Assembly (NCBI GenBank): GCA_022828445.1 | Contig: JAIZZJ010000007.1 | Span: 186,001 to 250,000, forward strand | Direction of reading: 5' to 3' | DNA: 64,000 bases | Source of the DNA: Graphiopsis chlorocephala | Taxonomy: Eukaryota; Ascomycota; Dothideomycetes; Cladosporiales; Cladosporiaceae | Shown: positions 11,923 to 22,338 of the stretch, piece after piece | How positions within the stretch are numbered: position 1 is the stretch's first letter | Layout of the letters: every line of letters starts with the position of its first letter | Notes under the pieces: generated by a model | Database searches by the model: none | Told to the model about the DNA's origin: nothing | Seen by the model: the letters and a program-made list of their open reading frames with translations, nothing else | Program-made: the position numbers and the translations under genes

Positions 11923-12288
11923 CTAACCCATACACTCCGCCCCCTCCAAATACTCCTTCCTATAACAACTCCCCTCCCCCAACCTCTCCGCAAACCTAAC
12001 AATCCTCGGCGCCCGGTACATAGGCTCCGTCTTCCGCCACAGCTCTGCATAGTAATCTTTCTTCATCTGCACTTCCAGAAACCACTGCTTGGTAGCATTC
12101 CAGACTTCAACCAGCGTGAAGTGCCCGCGGTCTTCGGGGTCTTGGAAGACGTCGAAGAGCAGGCAGTTTGGTTCGCGGGCGCAGGCTGCCCAGACGGGGC
12201 GGTGGGCGGCTTTCCATTGGGGTATTAGGTCGGGTTGGATGAAGAAGTCTACGAAGAGGGTGAGTTGAGGTTGGTGGGGATCGGACAT
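11923..12288 (-). CDS. Antibiotic-biosynthesis-monooxygenase (ABM) fold protein
   Basis: This 121-aa single-exon protein has the size and pattern of a one-domain ABM/dimeric alpha-beta-barrel protein. A beta strand with FVDFFI is followed by a helix with H and W residues (KAAHRPVWAAC), the strand NCLLFDVFQD, and HFTLVEVW...TKQWFLE. The ABM fold includes cofactor-free monooxygenases, LsrG-like isomerases and small-molecule-binding proteins, so the reaction cannot be named. The last about 20 residues (GSCYRKEYLEGAECMG) extend past the domain. There is no biosynthetic cluster around it. Its only near neighbour is the DUF2306 gene, also on the minus strand. Confidence 0.8.
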   Translation of the reverse strand: MSDPHQPQLTLFVDFFIQPDLIPQWKAAHRPVWAACAREPNCLLFDVFQDPEDRGHFTLVEVWNATKQWFLEVQMKKDYYAELWRKTEPMYRAPRIVRFAERLGEGSCYRKEYLEGAECMG

Positions 12289-12601
12289 TGTTTGTCTGGT
12301 TGGTTGGTTGTTAGATCGCTTTTGTTTAAGAGATGCAGGCCTCCGAAGGCACTGGTGTGGTGATTGCAGGTCTTTGAGATTCGATTTCTAGGTAAGTGCC
12401 TTTGAGCTTTCACATATCGTACTGACGCAGATACCGGGAATAACCTGTGCCTATCTCCACAGTCCGGGTGGACAGTAAGCATGTATGTCAGAAGTACACT
12501 ATTACCTCACTTGGTAGTCAGAGTCTGCGCGGCTCAAACATTTCAGCTTGCAGGACGATCAGTTGAGACGCCGCAGAGACGTTGCAAGAAATACTATACT
12601 C
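12289..12601. other. Short intergenic region
   Basis: This 313-bp stretch lies between two minus-strand genes and presumably contains the ABM promoter and the DUF2306 3' UTR. Nothing else was seen. Confidence 0.5.
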
Positions 12602-13715
12602 CTACGCCGTCTCAATCCCCGTTCTCGACAGCGATGATCTCTCATGCGTGACAACCGCTTCAGTCTTCGAAACACCAGCAATACCAACTCTTCCTGATAA
12701 CTCGGCCTCAGCACCCTCACCCTTCTCCAACCTTCTTTCAACCCGCCTCTCAACCGACACACTTCTCAGCCTCTCGCTCTCAGCAGGCGTCAGCCCAAGA
12801 TACACCTCCACCGCCACCGCATGAACAACAAACGCAAGCAACCCAGCAATCCCAAATCCCATCTGCAAACCCGCCATAGCCTCGGCCACGCTCTGCGGAT
12901 CGTAGAGGTTTGCTTTCACTGCCGTCCATCCATTAGGGTCGTCTAGACACGCAGCGAATTTGCCGCTTGCATCGGGGTCTGGACGGGCGGCGTATGTGGC
13001 TCCGGTGTAGGCGATTTGCTCGCATGCGATGGGGGTGTAGTAGCCGCCTATGCGGCCGATTATCACAGCAGAGACGGGCATGATCATGCGTACTGTGATT
13101 GGAGTGCCTAGGTACGCCCACTGTGGTGATCTTCAGCTTTTATCGTTTGAGATGTGCCCATGGAGTAGACTTGCACATCGGAGCATCCAAGCTCTATGCT
13201 GTGCGATTTGTAATCGTTTGATGTTCACCCAAGCCATGACCATGCTCACCGTCGTGGCCAAAGCAAGCAGCCCGACAAACATCTGCGTCTCGACAGTCCC
13301 GCCGAATGACCTACGTACGATCATGAGGCCGGAGATATTAGCAAGCGTAATTAGCAAGATGAGCACATAGCCGTTGATGCGATGCAGTACGAGCGTCTTA
13401 TGCCTCAGCACAGGTGTGAACTGTACAGCTGTCAGAAGACCAGCCGGGATGACAACAGCAAGGTGGAGTACAACACCGGCACGGTAGAAAGGCTGGCGGA
13501 AGTAAAACCATTCTCCGGGAGTGGCGTTCTTACGGAAGTAACTGTCGACATCCAGATATGGCGTACGAGCGAGGCAGAAGCCGAACATGGCGCCTGCGAG
13601 ATGGAACCAGAGCAGTGCGTTGGTAGCCTTTGCTGAAGCCAAGGGTGGTGTACGTCTTGCGAAACGTGCGGACAATGGCGTTTGGGGCCTTGGTTTCGTT
13701 GGGCTGGGAAGGCAT
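12602..13715 (-). pseudogene. DUF2306 multi-pass membrane protein with an apparent 1-nt frameshift
   Basis: The best N-terminus for this family starts at ATG 13715 (MPSQPNET..., then FRKTYTTLGFSKGY). The frame then breaks at about 13622-13623, where one extra base separates GFSKGY from NALLWFHLAGAMFGF. After the break the frame is open through four or five membrane segments to 13175. A 54-bp intron with a GC donor (13174-13121, GCAAGT...CACAG) then joins HRAWMLRC to WAYLGTPIT. The second exon runs to 12602. The HRxWMxR and following membrane pattern fits fungal DUF2306 proteins (function unknown). An ATG at 13723 opens the downstream frame with an unrelated N-terminus (355 aa), so the gene may still be translated. 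The break could be an assembly error, a young pseudogene or strain variation. Confidence 0.7.
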
Positions 13716-14229
13716 TGCAACATACAGGTTGATGGGCCTCTACGAGATGCTAGAGTAGGTAGTTTGTAACGCGAATGCTGTGTAGAACCATGATGAGCAT
13801 GAGATAAACGGACAGTCTTATAACATTGGAGTAGAGAATCATGCCAATGCCGTGATGCGTTATCTAGATACATAATAGTCGATTTTTGCGAGAAGAACCA
13901 AGAGATTGAGGTTTAAGCAGGTTGGTGCAAGGTATAGTTTCTTGGTTCGCAATGACTTCCGTATCGGGCATGGGCTTGTGATAGGTGCAGGACTTGACAG
14001 ACTACACGGGAGGCGACAGATCTCGATCTTTCCTTGGCAGTGTAGAGTGTCTCGATTGCTATTGCTATGACTGAGAGTTAACATTTCCCGTGACTGGAAT
14101 TTGAACAACACTGACCGCTGGCGCAAGGTTTTGTTTCGATGGAACCCGTGCATACAGTTTGTAGCCACTGCACAGGACTAAATGTATAGATATTCCAGCC
14201 CGACTTCATTGAGTAACGATGCGATCCGA
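13716..14229. other. Intergenic region between DUF2306 and GH78 genes
   Basis: This 514-bp stretch holds the putative DUF2306 promoter and the 3' end of the rhamnosidase gene. No gene was recognised. Confidence 0.5.
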
Positions 14230-17039
14230 CTATGGATTCTGATATCCCGGAACGAACCACTCGTGGTACCCACTACCAACATTGACAGGCTCGCTGGTCT
14301 CAACGCCATTGTCTCCTCTTCCACTTGGGACCGTTACTGTTGCTCGCGTATTCGGTGGCAATTGCACTTCCAAATGGAAGCCATTCCTGTGTGCAGTAAT
14401 GGCGTCTTCGTTCGACTCAAAATACCAGCGGACACTGACTTCGCCGTATCGGCTGATATACTTCGAATTCGCAGAGGTGATATTGCCGCCGGGAATGGGT
14501 GCGATCTTGACACACTTCCAGCCTGGCTCCGCAGGCGAGAGGCCACCGATGTTTGTGTGAATCCAGTCGCTGACCGAACCGAATGCATAGTGATCTGCAT
14601 TGTAATGTAAGCAAGTGTTTTGAGCACATCACAGATTTGTGTAGAGCTTGTACTTACTGAAGGACGTCATCTCTCCTGCGTTGACGGATCCATTAGGCTC
14701 CAAGCTGTTCCAGCGCTCCCAAGTGGTGGTTCCGTTCATGGCGACTTGATAGAGCCACGAAGGAACCTCAGTCTGTAACAACATTCTGTAAAAGTCGTCG
14801 GCCCCGCCAATCTTGGTCAGTGCTGCACCCAATGCAGGCGTTCCGGCGAAACCAGTGCCCACAAGGTAATCGTTGTCTGCAACAATCTGTCGGAGCTTCG
14901 CGCCTGCTTCGCTTGCTTCCTGCTCTTCAGGAAGAAGGCCAAAGTTCACGGCCAATGCATATGCAGTTTGGGTCTCGTTGGCAAGTGAGCCATCATCCGC
15001 AACCCATGCGGTGTGAAACTCTGTCAGCAAATCGTCATGCTGTCCACGGTACTTTTCAGCAAGGTCGTCACGGCCAAGGTTCTGGCTGATGTTGGCCAGA
15101 AGCTCGGTCATTCGAATAAGATAGGAGTCTGCAACAAGAAGTACTGCAGTGGTTGCAGCGCCAGGGTCGTCGGGAGGTGACTTTGGGTCCAGCCAATCGC
15201 CAAACTGGCGACCCGCCTTCCACAAACCGACCTCATTTCTAGGGATGCCGGTATCGATCCATGCCTGGGCGCTGTCATACTGTTCCGCAAGCATGGCCAA
15301 GTCGCCGAAAGCCTGGTAATAATTGTACGGGTTCGCCACAACCACATCACCCCATACCGCGGCCGGCTGAGTGAAGTTGCTGGCAGGGACAACGGGAACA
15401 GTGACTGGTGGGATCATAGAAGCAGCCTGTTGCTCAAACCAGATATCCTTGTGCCAACCTCGCCAGAAGCCGGCGGTATCGTAGAGATAATTGGCGGTTG
15501 GTGCAAAGGCATGCGCGTCTCCTGTCCAACCCATGCGCTCATCTCTGTGGGAAACGTCAGTGCCAATACTGGTTTATGTGAATAAAGGACTTACCTTTGA
15601 GGGCAGTCGGTTGGAATGCTAAGAAAATTGCCTCTGTGATATGGTTAGTTTTTGCACGTAGTTTGAGGATAAATAATTGCTCACTTCATCGACCATCGCA
15701 CGTTGCTGTGGAACTTATTCAATAGAGGGTTCGAGCACTCGAACCAGCCGGTCTGTTCCATGTCGCTGTGCACTACGACTGCGGTAACGGCGTTCTCAGA
15801 GGAAGCCGGATCGAAGCCATCAAGCTGGGCATACCTAAAGCCGTGGAAAGTAAAGCGTGGCTCCCAGATCTTCGGCTGATCATCCGCAAGAATGATCGTG
15901 TCGGCCGCTGTGGCATTGCGCAGCGGCCTCAGGCTGAGCTCTCCATCCTCCAGAACTTCGGCATGGTGCAGAGAGATGTTGGTACCGGCCTGTCCAGACA
16001 CATTCAAGCGCAGCCATCCAACCAGCACTTGGCCAAAGTCGACGATAATTTTTCCAGAAGGGGATGTGTGGAATGAGACGGGCCTGACCTCTTCCATTTT
16101 CCGAACAGGAGGTCCATCTGCCGGTACCAATGCTCCTTTGAGAGGTGGGAGTTGCTTCACTGCCATCCAAGCGCTGTCGTCAAAGCCAGGAGATGACCAT
16201 CCTTCGTCAAGCTCAAGCCTGGCATCGTACTTCTCTCCATCATAGATCTCAGAAGTTATGATAGGGCCAAGAGAGGCATGCCAGTCTTCCTTCGTAGCGA
16301 AGGAGTGCTTCTCGCCATCATCAGTCGTGACGACTACAAGTGCTAGTAATCCCAGAGTGTCGCCATAGATATTGCGACTGCCGCCACCGAAGCCCAGTCG
16401 ACCAGCGTACCAGCCCTCGCCGACTATGGCTCCGATCGCGTTGTCACCATTGTTGACCAGTTCCGTCACGTCGTAAGTATCATAAACGTGTCGATAGTCG
16501 TATGACTGCCAGCCTGGTGCAAGAACACGATCGCCAACGCGTTTCCCGTTGATCTCGGCCTCGTAAATTCCCAGAGCAGTGATGTACAGCCGAGCTGAAC
16601 TGATGTTGCCATCAATGGTGAAGTCGTTGCGAAAGTGGACTGGTCTCTTTGGAGCATCGACTTCAGTCTCCCGAGCCGCTGCGATTGGCACTGCATCGCC
16701 CCAGTCCTCTTCATTGAGAAGACCAGTCTCGACGGATGCCCACTCAGACCAATCGGTAGAGGGCTGTCCTTCAAGTCCATGCGCTCTCACCCGGACGTGA
16801 GCAGATTCGGCAGACTTTAGTGCTTCGCCAGGCCACGGTACGTATATCGAGTCTGTAGAGTTCACACTGTACACGTTGGGAACTCCGTTATCGTCTCGCT
16901 CAATTTCCAGATCGTAAGAACGCTGTTCCCAGTTGACAACATTCCCTTCGAATCGCCAGGATATGCGTGGTTGGGACTCTGCAATACCGAGCGCTTCTCG
17001 GTGGTGTTCGAAACTGATCTGGGAGAGCGAAACTGACAT
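14230..17039 (-). CDS. Alpha-L-rhamnosidase, glycoside hydrolase family 78
   Basis: Four exons are read: 17039-15685, 15633-15595, 15544-14658 and 14594-14230. The introns are 51, 50 and 63 bp with donors GTGAGC, GTAAGT and GTAAGT. The product is 881 aa. It releases terminal L-rhamnose from plant glycosides and pectic polymers. The N-terminal Bac_rhamnosid beta-sandwich domains include the DGEKYDAR segment near the end of the first half. The (alpha/alpha)6 barrel has the family signature CPQRDERMGWTGD (Glu467 the likely acid), and GEMTSFNHYAFGSV is rebuilt across intron 3. The C-terminal beta domain follows. No signal peptide is seen, so it is probably intracellular and active on small imported rhamnosides (inference). 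The introns are confirmed by restoring both signatures. Confidence 0.94.
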
Positions 17040-18260
17040 GGTGAATGAAATGAATGCTCCTGATACTCCTGCTTTGGCATCTTGGGCATCCTCATATTTT
17101 GTAATATCGTCCAGTAATAGCCCTCGGGGTGAGTGCTACCGAGTAGTCGAAAATCATCTGCGAAACAAACCATCGGCATTGCCGGTAACGACCAAATGTC
17201 TGGGCGCCCCCGCACTGTAATTGTATGCTATAGCCATTTTTGCCCTAAATGTGTTTGTAGTCGATCGCTCATGTGAGCTGATGCGGAGTACTTAGGTCTC
17301 TGTAGCCTTGGCTAACCGGAAATGCCGCCTTTTCTCGCCGTAAAATCACAACTCGATATGAACGACCAACAACTGCCGTGAATCTCGGGCTAACATGATC
17401 CGGGCCTTGAATTTGTAGAATCTTTAAGATCTACAGTAATGAGAAGACAGGCGTTCGGACAATGCAGAGCACGCTCGCTCTCGGTGCAAGATCATCGCAT
17501 GATACATTGGTGTCTGTTGTCGAGGGTGTCCCTAGGATTGATGGTGAGCATACGACGTCTTCTTACATACTAAAGAAGCAGCTGATGTAGTGGCTCTACT
17601 TTTTGATGAGGTCTTTGGGTACTTGTTACGAAGGCCGATGCCCCCACACGAGAGCCAACGCAGTCTTTCCAGGAGTGCTCTCTCGTTTAGCAACTTGGAC
17701 TGTCTCCACCCTAGCCTAGTCAGTCCTGAGGCGATAGGTCATCGGCTTCATTGTGAGTGTTTGCGCTACGAGCCCCGGGCGTAGAGCGTGAGTGCTTGTT
17801 ATGGGCAGAGGACAACGAGCCGAGAAGAACATGTGTGTGGCGCCCCTGAAAAGTCTGTTCCATATCCTGGATCTTCCGTAGTAGTTTTTCTATATGCGTT
17901 TTGTGTACCGTGATGCTATATCTAAGCGTCGATGCATTGCCACGGAGCTGCGAAGGCAGTGATAGAGGCGCGATGGAAGGGTAAAATGGATGGCGAGTCG
18001 TGGTCTCGTAAGACCCTTTCATCTGGCAGTTAGTTTACATATGGCTGTTTACATGCTCAACGAAAATGTCGTATGTAAACTTATTGACGTCGACGACGTC
18101 TCCCTACGGTGACATGCATGAAATGAGAAGCAGCTGCGTCACAGAGACAATCTGAAACAATACCTAAGCAAGCACTATCGCCCGGGATACCATCCATCAT
18201 ACTTTTTCTCGTTGCTTTGTCTCCCCAAGTACCTGGTCCACCGAACTGCAGCAATCGCCA
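17040..18260. other. 1.2-kb intergenic region
   Basis: This divergent region separates the rhamnosidase (-) and CPDase (+) genes. No coding or RNA gene could be supported. It presumably carries the rhamnosidase promoter, but I cannot name an operator. Confidence 0.5.
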
Positions 18261-18922
18261 ATGGTGACCACAAGAAGCAGCGGCAAAACCAACAGCGCCG
18301 GTGATCCAGGGCTATCCCTATGGCTAGTCCCCCCCGAGGATAGTCACGCCTACAATGTCCTGACCAGGGCAATAAACGACATCGTACCTGACGAAATGCG
18401 CGCCTCGGGCTCTGCGCCTAAGTTCGAACCTCACATAACGCTCGCCTCCCGGATCCCAAGACAGTCAATCACCTCAGACCCCCAGGAATGGCTAGATGGG
18501 ATCGATTTGCCTGATATCTCCTCGGTCGAGGTCCGCTGGCATGAGCTTGCAGTTGGCGATGCATTCCATAAGAGGCTATTCGTCCGGTGCAAACGATTGG
18601 ATCCTCTCTTGCGACTGGCATCGAGCTGCCGGGTCTTTTCGAGCGCGGTCGTTGACGAGGCTCAGTATGATCCTCATGTCAGCTTAGTATAGTACGTTGG
18701 AATTCCAGGTGTTCTCGATATCCGATGTGGCTTTGTTGACTCGTTTCTAGCTCGGAAGAGAACATCACCGAAGACATGAAGCAGAGGATCGAAGGCAAGC
18801 TTGCGAAATCAGGCATGTCGGCCATTGGAGAGATCGACCGCGGATGGACCGGCGGATCTGTATGGCTAGTACCTACGGATGGAGATGTCGTGGACTGGGA
18901 GCCGATCGCAAGGAGAAGCTAG
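18261..18922 (+). CDS. CPD1: 2',3'-cyclic-nucleotide 3'-phosphodiesterase (fungal CPDase, 2H family)
   Basis: Exons are 18261-18691 and 18751-18922. The 59-bp intron (donor GTACGT, acceptor TTCTAG) rebuilds a Tyr codon, giving PHVSLVYSEEN and a 200-aa protein of normal family length. The two catalytic 2H motifs are His58-x-Thr60 (PHITLAS) and His139-x-Ser141 (PHVSLVY). The enzyme opens cyclic phosphates such as ADP-ribose 1'',2''-cyclic phosphate left by tRNA splicing, as yeast Cpd1 does. The end (GWTGGSVWLVPT) is also conserved. The gene converges on the SprT-like gene with a 94-bp gap. The ATG lies upstream of the first family strand LSLWLVPP, so the start is well placed. Confidence 0.92.
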
Positions 18923-19016
18923 AATTGACGACTTAATAGCACAGCTGATCGGGGCAAAGCACGATGATGATACGACGGTAGCAGACACAGCTATTTCAGG
19001 CAAGAAAAAAAAAGCA

Positions 19017-19703
19017 TCAAACCACATGATGCACCTCCAATCCCTCGAGAGCCAGTCTTTCTACCGCTGCTCTGCAACACCCCTCAAACGGCGATCCCTG
19101 ATGCTTCATCAACATCCCACGCCAACCGCTCATCAGCGCCAAATACGCATGCATCATCTCATGCACAACAGTTCCCCAGATCTCTTCTTTGGTGCTCGCT
19201 TCGAACATCGCTGTATTCAGTCGAATCTTGACCTTCGAGATTCTGCTGATTCCACATGGCAAGCTGACACCGCGGAGCATGCGGCGTGATGTTGCGGGCA
19301 TATCCACCCAGTTGACGAGGATCCAATCGCCGAGACAGCCATTGAAGAGCACGTTGTCCAGGTCCTTGATCACTGGCGCGAAGAACTCAGGGCTGAGGTG
19401 CTTTTTCTTGGTCGAGAACGCCATTCGAAGCCCGAACAGCGCCGCAGTCTGCTTGCCGTTCATGGGCTGACAGAGGTCTGCAAAGAGATCGGTGCGAGCT
19501 TGCTGGGCTGACATTCGTTGCTGCAAAGAAGCGTCCTCCTCCGCAATAGCACTCGTTTTGTGGGCTTTTGACTTCAGCTGCACCGGTCGCGGCGTCTCCT
19601 CTTGATAACAAGTCGTTTCGTGCCGGCTACCCTGCTTCGAAATGCAAGGCAGAAAGCAGCAGAGAAAAGCGTAGAAAGCATGTGCGCAGCAATCTCCACA
19701 CAT
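19017..19703 (-). CDS. SprT-like zinc metallopeptidase-fold protein
   Basis: The 228-aa open frame carries the SprT-like zinc site: His181-Glu182-x-x-His185 in VVHEMMHAYLALMSG and a third ligand candidate His201 in KHQGSPFEGCC. The upstream strand-helix pattern (DLDNVLFNGCLGDWILVNWVD ... RISKVKIRLN) fits the fold of the SPRTN/Wss1-like group of DNA-protein-crosslink peptidases and related fungal orphans. The first 60 residues are Cys-rich and atypical. Translation may instead begin at Met64 (19514) or an internal Met, or an intron may be missing. No zinc-ribbon or SHP/PIP repair motif is seen after the domain, so a repair role is only possible. Confidence 0.75.
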   Translation of the reverse strand: MCGDCCAHAFYAFLCCFLPCISKQGSRHETTCYQEETPRPVQLKSKAHKTSAIAEEDASLQQRMSAQQARTDLFADLCQPMNGKQTAALFGLRMAFSTKKKHLSPEFFAPVIKDLDNVLFNGCLGDWILVNWVDMPATSRRMLRGVSLPCGISRISKVKIRLNTAMFEASTKEEIWGTVVHEMMHAYLALMSGWRGMLMKHQGSPFEGCCRAAVERLALEGLEVHHVV

Positions 19704-20823
19704 CGCTACGGTACCTCCGTGGTTTCGTTGTCGAGTGGCAAGGTCGATTCGATGTCGATGATGATGATGATACCTGGACGTGAAGGATCCAAAGATTTTG
19801 TCGAGCTGTTTTATACGGGTTCAAGTGATTGCAACAAGGAAGCAATGTTATATACCCAAGCGCCTCGATTTCACCGATAGTGAATATGGTCGCTGAACTC
19901 ATGGTGACCATCCTGTAGCGTCTCGTTACGCGGCATGTCGAGCGTACGCATGTCTCAGTAACGACATAAAAAAACTGCAGAAAAGTGGTACTCTATACCT
20001 AAATACTGGCTTCCAAGCGTAGTTGCATGCTGCTATGAAGTCAGTCAGTCAATGTTTGCCAGAAAGTCAGTCATTCTTATGTTGCTATGGTGTCATACGC
20101 TTGTACAGGTAGTCACTTCAGTCTCTGCTGCGAAGTCAGTCATTCCTACACGCATGCCACGACGTCAACCATTTCTTTATGCACACCATAGATTCAATCA
20201 TTCCCACTAGCCATTAAACTTCCATCATAAGCGCAGACTATTGAAAGCCAAAAAATCGAGACACATCATACATTCACTTACTGAGTTGCTGTATTTAGCA
20301 GCTCTTCAAGCTGTCGACGCCTTGCTTATCGGCACGCCTCGCACGCCTTACATGCAAGAACTCGCGGAGCCTCTGATGTTCTGGCCACAATACTATCTTC
20401 AGGTACCTTTCTGTACGGATACGCGGTATGATCATCGGGATTCGGCTGTCCTTCAAAGGACATTTGGTAGCAATGCGTGGGCCGGGCCAATTCTCGCGCA
20501 AGAGATGTCAAACAAAGTAGCAAAGCACGCAGGTCAAGAACGAATCGAAGAGGTTGTAGTTATAATAATTTGTTTGTCATTCGGATATTTGTATGTCATT
20601 ATATAAGTGTCTCGTTATCATGCGGGAAGCGTTCTGCTCAACCGCTCTCTCGTCGTTGGATGCAAAAAATGAACGCTGTGCTCTGGTGTCTCGCTGGGCT
20701 TTCTCTTCCTGGTGTTCGTAGTGGTGGTTCTTGCTGTTCTCCTCCTCCTAGTCTCCGCTTCCATAGATCTGACGTACAAATTGCCTGAGATAGCTCGTGC
20801 AAACAATGCCCGGGGTCGCTTGC
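19704..20823. other. Intergenic region with a decayed 28-bp minisatellite
   Basis: Apart from the repeat at about 20036-20215 (listed separately), I see no supported gene. An open frame at 20241-20606 on the plus strand lacks family features. Confidence 0.5.
20036..20215. repeat. Degenerate ~28-bp tandem repeat (AGTCAGTCATT core)
   Basis: Related units start near 20063, 20091, 20133, 20161 and 20189. Three successive starts are exactly 28 bp apart (20133, 20161, 20189). Each begins with a variant of GTCAGTCATTC and several share a TATGCACACCA-like second half. An additional core sits at 20038. The copies have diverged well beyond a fresh satellite. Confidence 0.6.
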
Positions 20824-22338
20824 TTATGAAGCGCTCACACCGATCCATCGTCTTGGGACTTTGCCTTGCACGGCCACGTCGCTCTCCACGCTCTGGCGAG
20901 GAGGTAGCCAGATCTTGGCTCTGCCCATTTCGAGCTTGCCCTCGCGGCGCATGTTCATCTCGAGGACTACGACGCGGAGGAAATCGCTATTTTCTCTGGG
21001 CTCGCGCTGTCTCATTGCAGCTGCGACGGCCGCGTTGGCTGTAGAGCCATCTGCCTCAGCATCCATCTTGTTGCTGGAATTCCTGCCCTTGCTGCCCTTG
21101 CTGCCGGAGCGAGAATAAGTCTGCATCTGGATTGTTGGTCCATTTTCGGTGCCGGGGTAGCGTTCCTTGAGGTAGGGTGCATGTAGAGCTTGCTGGAAAG
21201 GTGCTTCTTGCTCCTCGAATGAGAGTGAGATAGGATTTAGGTAGCGACGTTGGGCGGACGTAGGCGTGCCTTTATATTCAGGACGCACTTCATTCATCAC
21301 ACGTGGGAACAGGAATGGGTGCGACCATAGAACTTCGTCTGATAGCTGTGAGGCTACGATGGCTCGTTCAGCCTTGTTCGCGGAGCGTCGACCGCGTAAT
21401 GAGAAGGAAGAGGAACTCTTGCGTGGTGCGAATGATGATAACGCGGCCAGCTTTAGAGCTTGGAGGGACGTTGTGAGGTTTGATTTGAAGGATGATTTGG
21501 GCCTGTTACCAGTGGCGCTGTCGTGTGATGTAGTGAAGTCGAGCTCGTCTTCGTCTCCATGGGGAAGCATGATCAAAGGGTGATCTTCCACGCAGCTTTC
21601 GCGTATGCATGGTGTCCTTGGTGATTCTTTGCGAACCATGCTAGATTTTCGGCTGCGCATTGACGTTGGTGTTGCTGGACTGCCCATGGAGAACATCGAG
21701 TTCGCGTCTCCCTCCAGTGATGGAATAGAATCGCTCGATTCCGATCGCTCGTAAGAAGATCTGTATAGTTCTGACTGTAGCGAGCTCGACCTGGCCTCCT
21801 CATGCTCATCCGCACTCTCCAAGAGGATGCTCAAAGGACTGCTTTCGTAGCTCTTGACCAGGCTGTCATCGCTCTTCCACTCGTTGACAAGCTCGTCAAT
21901 CGAAACCTGACGCTTGGAACTCGATCGGCGTTGGTTTGGTTTTTGACGGCGAGGGATGGTAGTCATGGCCAGAAGGGCGGCGACAGAAGGCGAAAGGGCG
22001 TCCGCGCGATGCTGCGCCGGCGTCTGGTCCTTCCTCTTCCCTGTGCTTGAAGCTCTTCCTTTGCTGTGGCTCATGGTCTTCGATCCAGAGAAGCGAGCCT
22101 TCTCGGGCGACGGCACATCGACCGGGCGACTAGGCTTACGCATCATGTCGTCTGTTGTTGTTGATGTTGGTGGTGGAGGTGTTTGTGATCTGCTCTCCGT
22201 GGCAGCACGTGGTGACCGTTGCTTAGCGTCTGGGGTAGTAGGCAGCCTGTCGCGTGAGGTGTTGCGGAGTATTGGTTTGCTTTCGTTGGTTGGAGTCGCA
22301 GGCGGGCTGGAGTACTTGAAAGACCTCGGGACCAGCAT
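20824..22338 (-). CDS. Uncharacterised Ser/Arg-rich ascomycete protein (504 aa)
   Basis: A single-exon frame of 504 codons starts at an ATG preceded by a purine-poor leader. Residues 1-330 are Ser/Pro/Arg/Lys-rich with many S/T-P and RxxS sites, i.e. disordered and probably phosphorylated. A more ordered block (about 325-400) has EVLWSHPFLFPRVMNEVRPEYKGTPTSAQRRYLNPISLSF. The C-terminal block (about 455-500) has DFLRVVVLEMNMRREGKLE...RAKIWLPPR and looks conserved and globular. I do not recognise a named domain. The conserved-looking C-terminus suggests a family confined to filamentous ascomycetes, which I cannot confirm without a search. No membrane segment or signal peptide is seen. Confidence 0.7.
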   Translation of the reverse strand: MLVPRSFKYSSPPATPTNESKPILRNTSRDRLPTTPDAKQRSPRAATESRSQTPPPPTSTTTDDMMRKPSRPVDVPSPEKARFSGSKTMSHSKGRASSTGKRKDQTPAQHRADALSPSVAALLAMTTIPRRQKPNQRRSSSKRQVSIDELVNEWKSDDSLVKSYESSPLSILLESADEHEEARSSSLQSELYRSSYERSESSDSIPSLEGDANSMFSMGSPATPTSMRSRKSSMVRKESPRTPCIRESCVEDHPLIMLPHGDEDELDFTTSHDSATGNRPKSSFKSNLTTSLQALKLAALSSFAPRKSSSSFSLRGRRSANKAERAIVASQLSDEVLWSHPFLFPRVMNEVRPEYKGTPTSAQRRYLNPISLSFEEQEAPFQQALHAPYLKERYPGTENGPTIQMQTYSRSGSKGSKGRNSSNKMDAEADGSTANAAVAAAMRQREPRENSDFLRVVVLEMNMRREGKLEMGRAKIWLPPRQSVESDVAVQGKVPRRWIGVSAS

